Assembly (NCBI GenBank): GCA_043764015.1
Contig: JAYUKY010000081.1
Span: 1-38,190 of the forward strand
Length of the DNA: 38,190 nucleotides
Origin: JANYGM01 sp043764015
GTDB lineage: Bacteria; Bacteroidota; Bacteroidia; Cytophagales; Thermonemataceae
Direction: 5' to 3'
The notes below the pieces were generated by a model. It saw only the letters and a list, made by a program, of their open reading frames with translations. It did no database searches and had not been told where the DNA came from. Of the stretch, positions 33,354 to 38,190 are shown piece by piece. Made by a program: the position numbers and the translations under genes. Numbering within the stretch: position 1 is the first letter of the stretch; every line of letters starts with the position of its first letter.

Positions 33354-33950
33354 TCAAACCAAATATGTCTGAATTATATGATGCCAAACGCCTAAAACTT
33401 CTTTTAAATCTGTATAAACTTTGTTATCTATATAAAAAGTGTTGTTTTCAAAGCGCAAAAACTGCCATTCAACGCCATCAGTAGCACAACCATATAAAAC
33501 GGGAATATTTTTGCCTTCTGCTTCATTGAATAGTTTTGCGCCATAAAGTTGAGCGGCACATTGAGCTGTCCCCCATTCTATGTCCTCATCTTTACATTCA
33601 GTAATAGCAATAATAGGAGCTTCTATGTATAATTTTGGCGGTTGAAGAGAAAAGAAAAAGTCACATTCTCCAGATAAATCTTGTTGCGGGTCTATGTCAA
33701 TATTTTCACCAGAAAAAAAGGAAATTTTATCAGCATATTTCTTGATAACTTCTACCAAAATAGGCGAGATAACACGCTCTGCTTTTGTTTTTTCATTCAT
33801 CAAAGGCATCATTTTGGAAAATGAAAGTGTTTCTATAAGCCATGCACTAGGTGCTATTGGCATTACATTATCAAACAATTCCATAAACCTAGAGTCTAGA
33901 TTAAATCTCTTGACAACTGTTTTTATTTTTTTAAAAATGCTATAACTCAT
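33354..33950 (-). CDS. Putative PD-(D/E)XK nuclease-like protein
   Basis: 198 residues, cytosolic. Glu67 (LVEVIKKY), Asp97 (GECDFFF) and Glu118-x-Lys120 (ITECKDE) are spaced like the PD-(D/E)XK active site. The following AQCAAQLYGAKL helix and the VEWQFLRFENNTFYID pattern resemble uncharacterised restriction-like proteins found as single genes. No methylase or specificity subunit is near, so restriction is doubtful. A nuclease role is inference; the protein could instead be a nonenzymatic relative. Confidence 0.65.
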   Translation of the reverse strand: MSYSIFKKIKTVVKRFNLDSRFMELFDNVMPIAPSAWLIETLSFSKMMPLMNEKTKAERVISPILVEVIKKYADKISFFSGENIDIDPQQDLSGECDFFFSLQPPKLYIEAPIIAITECKDEDIEWGTAQCAAQLYGAKLFNEAEGKNIPVLYGCATDGVEWQFLRFENNTFYIDNKVYTDLKEVLGVWHHIIQTYLV

Positions 33951-33974
33951 TGAATTAAGTGTTTAATTTTTTTA

Positions 33975-33982
33975 CAAAGATA
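33975..33982 (-). promoter_or_regulatory. Possible -7 element for the nuclease-like gene
   Basis: Minus-strand TATCTTTG fits TAnnTTTG, 24 bp upstream of the start at 33950. No clear -33 partner. Confidence 0.4.
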
Positions 33983-34009
33983 CAAAATAAACCTTCAATA
34001 ACTACTAAA

Positions 34010-34726
34010 ATGCTCCAAAATCTCTCTATTTACGTCATAATAGGCTTTTTAGCAACAACTTTGCTAACACTTTTTCTTTTCTACTTCACAATTAAAAACG
34101 CTGATTTGCAGGAAATTCATAATAAAGCTAATTTTATTTTGATTGGAAGTATTGTTTGGATTGTCCTACAAACCATTCTGACAATAAACAACGTCTATAA
34201 TGCTAATCTCAATGCACTTCCGCCCAAAATCTTTGTTTTTGGAGTTTTTCCTACATTTTTTTTGATGATTAGTTTGTTTTTGACGACAAAAGGAAAGATT
34301 TTTATGGATAGTTTGCCACTCAAAAACCTCACGTATATAAGCGTGGTGCGTATTCCTGTGGAAATTGTGCTTTATTTGCTTTTTGCGGAGAAATTCATAC
34401 CAGAAATAATGACTTTTGAGGGACAGAATTTTGATATTTTGGCAGGAATAAGTGCTTTAATTGTGGGTTATTTTGGCTTTAAAGATAATATTCCTAACAA
34501 AAAACTCCTTTTAATTTGGAATTTTATCTCGTTTGGACTGCTTATAAATATTGTCATAACGGCTATTTTTTCTGCGCCTTCACCTTTCCAAAAATTTGGT
34601 TTAGAACAGCCAAATGTAGCCATTCTGAACTTTCCTATAAGTTTTTTACCAACTTTTATTGTGCCTGTGGTGATGTTTAGCCATTTGGTAGCATTTAGAA
34701 AGCTTTTAAAATCTCAAAATCAATAA
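34010..34726 (+). CDS. Multi-pass membrane protein of unknown function
   Basis: 238 residues from the ATG at 34010; the frame continues upstream to a GTG at 33959, but the promoter-side A/T-rich region and the neighbouring divergent gene make the ATG more likely. About six to seven hydrophobic spans are visible (near 6-28, 42-60, 72-92, 105-130, 140-160, 170-195 and 210-228). No charged catalytic cluster stands out, and I recognise no family. The Crp/Fnr regulator gene follows after 29 bp, so the two are probably cotranscribed and may be functionally linked. Confidence 0.65.
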   Translation: MLQNLSIYVIIGFLATTLLTLFLFYFTIKNADLQEIHNKANFILIGSIVWIVLQTILTINNVYNANLNALPPKIFVFGVFPTFFLMISLFLTTKGKIFMDSLPLKNLTYISVVRIPVEIVLYLLFAEKFIPEIMTFEGQNFDILAGISALIVGYFGFKDNIPNKKLLLIWNFISFGLLINIVITAIFSAPSPFQKFGLEQPNVAILNFPISFLPTFIVPVVMFSHLVAFRKLLKSQNQ

Positions 34727-34755
34727 AATACATTTTAATTTCTTAAAATCATATA

Positions 34756-35340
34756 ATGTTTGATGCACTTAAAATATATTGCAAAGCAAAAGTTTCTTTG
34801 ACAGATGAAGAACTTGAACTTATTGAAACCCACTTTGAAATCAAAAAAATAAAGAAGAAAGAATTTTTATTGCAAGATGGGAAAATCTGTAATTTCATTG
34901 GATTTATTAAGAACGGAACGATAAGACATTTTCACGTAAAAGATGGTGTAGAAAAAACTTGTGATATCTCTTTTGAAAATTTTTGGGTAACCGACTTTCA
35001 AAGCTTTACGCAAAATACGCCTTGTATAATGAATTTGCAAGCTATGGAGGATACAACAGTTTTTCTTATAAAAAAGGAAAATCTTTATAAATTGTATAAT
35101 AAATGTAATAAATATGAAACTTTTGGCAGACTTATGGCAGAACAAGTAGCACAAAGAGCCACAGAAATAGCAATGTCGCTTTCATCTGATAAACCTGAAG
35201 AAAGATTTCAAAATTTACTACAAAAGCAACCAGACTTATTTCAAAAAGTTCCACAAAAATATATAGCTAATCTTTTGGGCGTTAGTCCAGAAAGTTTGAG
35301 CAGAATCAGAAATAGAATTTTTACTAAATCAAAATCTTAG
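34756..35340 (+). CDS. Crp/Fnr-family transcriptional regulator
   Basis: 194 residues. An N-terminal cyclic-nucleotide-binding-type barrel (about 15-115; EFLLQDGKICNFIGFIKNGTIRHF, then FVTDFQSF-like strand) is joined by a dimer helix to a C-terminal helix-turn-helix (about 145-190) with VPQKYIANLLGVSPESLSRIRNRI. The Bacteroidota type of these lacks cAMP-binding residues in most cases and the ligand is unknown. It has no Fnr-type Cys cluster. Cotranscribed with the membrane protein upstream; the next gene downstream has a separate promoter. Confidence 0.88.
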   Translation: MFDALKIYCKAKVSLTDEELELIETHFEIKKIKKKEFLLQDGKICNFIGFIKNGTIRHFHVKDGVEKTCDISFENFWVTDFQSFTQNTPCIMNLQAMEDTTVFLIKKENLYKLYNKCNKYETFGRLMAEQVAQRATEIAMSLSSDKPEERFQNLLQKQPDLFQKVPQKYIANLLGVSPESLSRIRNRIFTKSKS

Positions 35341-35394
35341 ACAAGTTTTGCTAAAGTCTTACCTTAAGTCATCGTTTCTGTGCTACATATATCA

Positions 35395-35402
35395 TAACTT
35401 TG
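35395..35402 (+). promoter_or_regulatory. -7 element of the barrel gene at 35432
   Basis: TAACTTTG fits TAnnTTTG and lies 29 bp ahead of the ATG. The -33 position is weak. Confidence 0.5.
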
Positions 35403-35431
35403 TGTCATTATTAATTTAAACCAATAAAAAA

Positions 35432-36073
35432 ATGAAACAAATTATTATTACAAGCATTGTGATTGCTTTTGCATTAAGTTTAGCTGTAAATGTTTTTGCG
35501 CAGACTGAAAACACACCGTTTTTCAAAAAATTCTACAACAATCAAATTCGTGCAAAATCAGACCAAAAAGAACTGCAATTATTTGCAGAGATAAATCCAC
35601 AATTTTTTGCATTTGGAGGATTTGGAGGCGGTTTAGGAGTGGAGTTTTCAAGGTTTCAAACTGGGTTTATTTATTTGAACACCAAACTAACGCCTACGTT
35701 TAGAGATGCTATATTCAATGATGCCAAAAACTTAGATGTTCCTGTGAACTGGGCTGCTGAAGTTTTTGCAAATGCTTTTTTGAGAAAAGACAGAAAAGGG
35801 TTTTATGCAGGCTTGATTTATAGCTATGATGGCTATTTTGTTACGGATGTGCCAACCCAACAAAAAGAAGAATACAGTAAATCATATCTTGTTACAAGAG
35901 TTGGTTTTCGTTGGTTTCCTTTTAAAGAGTATTTTTACATAGATGGTGGCTACGGCGTTTCTTTTAACCTCAACGGAACGGATAAAAGAATACTTGGTAG
36001 CTCTATTTACAGTCCAAGGTCAGTTTTAACACTTCCATTTTTTGCAGTTGGTGGGAGATTTTCTTTAAAATAA
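35432..36073 (+). CDS. Probable outer-membrane beta-barrel protein of unknown function
   Basis: 213 residues with a signal peptide (about 1-23, ending VFAQ). The mature part has a Gly-rich strand (FGGFGGGLGVEF), alternating aromatic strands and a C-terminal strand ending AVGGRFSLK, all usual in small barrels. No recognised family. Its own promoter suggests independent control, though it lies directly after the Crp/Fnr gene, which could act on it. The membrane protein at 36123 follows after 49 bp. Confidence 0.7.
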   Translation: MKQIIITSIVIAFALSLAVNVFAQTENTPFFKKFYNNQIRAKSDQKELQLFAEINPQFFAFGGFGGGLGVEFSRFQTGFIYLNTKLTPTFRDAIFNDAKNLDVPVNWAAEVFANAFLRKDRKGFYAGLIYSYDGYFVTDVPTQQKEEYSKSYLVTRVGFRWFPFKEYFYIDGGYGVSFNLNGTDKRILGSSIYSPRSVLTLPFFAVGGRFSLK

Positions 36074-36122
36074 GTCCGCTAAATAATTTCGTATTTCTTG
36101 CATAAAAAAATAACTTATCTCA

Positions 36123-36887
36123 ATGAAAAATTTTCTAGAAACCCTCAAATCTCGCAATGAAGCCTTATATTACTTTGGTTTGGCAAATTTAGTGTTAGCT
36201 TTTATCTTTTTGATATTATCACAAACCACTACCACACAAGTTTTGGGCATCAATGCGTGGATAAAACCATTCAAATTTGCGTTTTCAACAATGTTATATA
36301 CGTTTGCAATGGCTTGGTATTGCTTTTATCTCAAAGATTTTAACGTGAAAAGGTTTAGTTGGACACTTATTTTGATATTTATTTTTGAGAATGGTTATGT
36401 TTTTTTCCAAGCTGCAAAGGGACAATTATCTCATTTCAACGTCAGTACGCCTGTTTATGCGGTTTTGTACTCAGGAATGGCAATGGCAATTACTGTTCTA
36501 ACGCTTTATACAGCATATATTGGCATATTATTTTTCAAAAATGATTTTCCAGAATTACCTATTTATTACGTCTGGAGCATCAGATTAGGCATTTTGATAT
36601 TTGTGATATTTGCTTTTGAAGGCTTTGTGATGGGTTCAAAACTTACACACACAATAGGTGGCGCAATAGGTGGGCAAGGCTTGCCACTCGTAAACTGGAG
36701 TACCAAATTTGGCGACCCAAGAATAGCCCATTTTATAGGAATGCACGCCCTGCAAGTTCTTCCTTTGTTTGCTTTTTATGTTTTGAAAGATGTCAAAGCT
36801 ACTTTTTTGGTGAGCGTTTTGTATGGACTTTTGGCGGTTTTTACGCTTATGCAAGCATTACAAGGAAAACCATTCATCAAACTTTAA
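36123..36887 (+). CDS. Seven-span membrane protein, conserved uncharacterised family
   Basis: 254 residues with about seven hydrophobic spans. Two motifs stand out: GINAWIKPFKFAFS (about 42-55) after the first span and, near the end, HTIGGAIGGQGLPLVNWST followed by FGDPRIAHFIGMHALQVLPL (about 175-215). Conserved intramembrane His and Gly residues are compatible with a cofactor- or metal-binding or redox role, but this is speculation. It appears to follow the barrel gene in one transcript. I do not know a named family for it. Confidence 0.7.
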   Translation: MKNFLETLKSRNEALYYFGLANLVLAFIFLILSQTTTTQVLGINAWIKPFKFAFSTMLYTFAMAWYCFYLKDFNVKRFSWTLILIFIFENGYVFFQAAKGQLSHFNVSTPVYAVLYSGMAMAITVLTLYTAYIGILFFKNDFPELPIYYVWSIRLGILIFVIFAFEGFVMGSKLTHTIGGAIGGQGLPLVNWSTKFGDPRIAHFIGMHALQVLPLFAFYVLKDVKATFLVSVLYGLLAVFTLMQALQGKPFIKL

Positions 36888-36993
36888 TCAGGATTTACAA
36901 GATTTTAAGATAAATACAAAGATAATACAAAATACATTTGTACCATTCTAGGAATCTTGTGAATTCTGATACTCTATTGAAGAAATATTTTCA

Positions 36994-37025
36994 TTTGATT
37001 ATAATTAAGAAAATCATTACTTTTG
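36994..37025 (+). promoter_or_regulatory. Promoter of the barrel gene at 37047
   Basis: TTTG (36994-36997), a 20-bp spacer and TACTTTTG (37018-37025). The open frame's TTG at 37023 lies in the -7 element, so translation starts at the downstream ATG. Confidence 0.7.
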
Positions 37026-37046
37026 ATTTTTCCTACACTAAAGTCA

Positions 37047-38087
37047 ATGAAAATGAAGAAAAAAATCATTTATAGTCTGTTTTTTCAGCTATTTATTGCT
37101 TGTTTTGCAACTAAAACAATGGCACAACTAGGCATAGATATGCCTTTTTGGTTCAAAACGGGTTTACGTGTGCAAACAAGCTACACGCCTATTCAAAATG
37201 ATAGCACTTTGAACTTACGAATGGCTCATTATCAAGTACAGGGTATTTTTTCTATTAAAAGTAAGCTAAGTGCCAACCTCAATGCAGACATAAAACTTAA
37301 AGATATTGGTAAAAAAGGTGCTTTTAAAAATATTTTTAGAAAATCAAACATAGGCTTCAAACAGAGTTTTATTGCTTTCAATGTAGGTATGCGTGTGGTA
37401 GAGGGTAATATTTTTTCAGACCAAAACACGCATTATTGGGCAAACGCCAACATTAGCTATACAAATATCAAAGCAAGTTTGCGTGGAGGTGTTTGGGTGC
37501 GTACTTTGCAGATAGGTGCAGTACAAGACGTTCATAATCTGGCAGATACACGTCCTTTTGCGCTAGTGGCAATTGCCAAAATATACGTGAAAGGACTGCG
37601 CAAACAGAATATTTTTGGGCTTGGTGCTGCCTACACGCCAAATGGCAAGATTTTGCCCATTCCTATCATTGGATTTAACAGGCGTTTAGCCAAAAAATGG
37701 GACTTAAATGTCCTAATTCCTGCTAATATTGCGGTTTTGTATCAAGCAAATAAAAATCTACTTTACAGACTTCGTATCAATGCAAATAGCCTTCAAACAG
37801 GTGCTACACGCCTTTTGCCTATCACTCAAAACGCTCAAATACGCACTCCTGACCGCTTGCAATACACACAACTAGAAACTAATCTTAGTTTACAATACAA
37901 AATTACTAAAAACTTGCTTTTGCTAGTGCAGGGCGCATATTTGAGAGGTACAAACCTAAATTTTAGTGAAAACAAACACTTTTTGTATGATGCAAAACTC
38001 TCCAAAGGCTTTTTTTATGGCTCTGTGGGCATACATTTCAATTTGAAAGATGGTTTGTTTGGCTCACAAATGTTTATGGTAGATTAG
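37047..38087 (+). CDS. Outer-membrane beta-barrel protein (possibly DUF6268-like)
   Basis: 346 residues from the ATG at 37047; a second Met two codons later is also possible. A signal peptide ends near TMAQ. The mature protein consists of repeated amphipathic strands, such as NIKASLRGGVWVRTLQIG and NIFGLGAAYTPNGKILPIPI, ending in a GSVGIHFNLKDGLF strand. The layout resembles uncharacterised barrels of the DUF6268 type, but I cannot confirm that. No enzymatic motif. Its promoter is clear. The 14-bp tandem repeat begins just after its stop. Confidence 0.7.
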   Translation: MKMKKKIIYSLFFQLFIACFATKTMAQLGIDMPFWFKTGLRVQTSYTPIQNDSTLNLRMAHYQVQGIFSIKSKLSANLNADIKLKDIGKKGAFKNIFRKSNIGFKQSFIAFNVGMRVVEGNIFSDQNTHYWANANISYTNIKASLRGGVWVRTLQIGAVQDVHNLADTRPFALVAIAKIYVKGLRKQNIFGLGAAYTPNGKILPIPIIGFNRRLAKKWDLNVLIPANIAVLYQANKNLLYRLRINANSLQTGATRLLPITQNAQIRTPDRLQYTQLETNLSLQYKITKNLLLLVQGAYLRGTNLNFSENKHFLYDAKLSKGFFYGSVGIHFNLKDGLFGSQMFMVD

Positions 38088-38094
38088 GAAAAAT

Positions 38095-38190
38095 TACGAA
38101 ATACGAGGTATGAAATACGAGGTATGAAATACGAGGTATGAAATACGAGGTATGAAATACGAGGTATGAAATACGAGGTATGAAATACGA
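38095..38190. repeat. 14-bp tandem repeat (GTACGAG-family heptads) running off the window
   Basis: Six perfect copies of ATACGAGGTATGAA from 38101 to 38184, plus ATACGA to the edge; a preceding TACGAA (38095-38100) is a related half-unit. Each unit is two 7-bp heptads, so it belongs to the same family as 30791-30877. The true end lies outside the window. Confidence 0.95.

Noticed and set aside
37047..38087. PorP/SprF-type T9SS protein
   Set aside because: The usual N-terminal pattern of that family (QDPQFSQY and NPAYAG) is not present.
38095..38190. Possible CRISPR array at the right edge
   Set aside because: The repeats are 14 bp, contiguous and without spacers, so they are a tandem repeat.

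Overview
The window comes from a low-G+C member of the Bacteroidota, most likely a Cytophagales-type bacterium; the genus is not resolved. Evidence: two secreted proteases end in type IX secretion (T9SS) sorting domains; promoters fit the Bacteroidota pattern TTTG-N19/20-TAnnTTTG; none of the four tRNA genes encodes CCA; signal peptides typically end in AQ or GQ; and LpxK points to a Gram-negative envelope.

Layout. 1-6309: tail of an unknown gene, an outer-membrane-barrel-like gene, and two convergent T9SS-exported proteases (a trypsin-like serine protease and an M43 metalloprotease with Ig-like and cleaved-adhesin-like modules). 6537-7452: decayed Toprim gene fragment next to a leftward Ser-Pro-Arg tRNA operon with its own promoter and terminator. 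7553-9807: short-chain dehydrogenase, a 470-bp block of nested palindromic elements, aroE and tRNA-Asp. 9910-17209: TerB/ABCG-type transporter fusion, DHH phosphoesterase, small membrane-anchored protein, metallo-beta-lactamase-fold hydrolase, class II-like PRPP synthetase and an ECF sigma factor. 17547-28771: mostly housekeeping (fabD, cytochrome oxidase III and IV, EnvC-like factor, YceI lipoprotein, an unknown membrane protein overlapping scpA, TolC-like channel, lpxK, DUF3109, aspartate kinase). 28794-31321: two MITE-like elements, a methyltransferase, a LolD/MacB-type ATPase and a RidA protein. 31346-38190: a divergent transglycosylase-like protein, small accessory genes (SnoaL-like lipoprotein, DUF1569, nuclease-like protein, two multi-pass membrane proteins, Crp/Fnr regulator, two barrels), ending in a 14-bp tandem repeat cut by the window edge.

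How it fits together. The genes form no single pathway; most are single transcription units or short pairs. Cooperating sets are cytochrome oxidase III-IV, the orf-scpA overlapping pair, and the two co-exported proteases. The most distinctive feature is the intergenic DNA: two families of 7-bp-periodic repeats, often in facing pairs, into or beside which several terminal-inverted-repeat elements and CCGCTGG-core palindromes are set. I found no CRISPR array, phage, intact insertion sequence, rRNA or confident riboswitch, and no clear-cut new defence or biosynthetic system. The best leads are the heptad repeats, the small inverted-repeat elements and the transglycosylase-like gene that lacks an ATG start.
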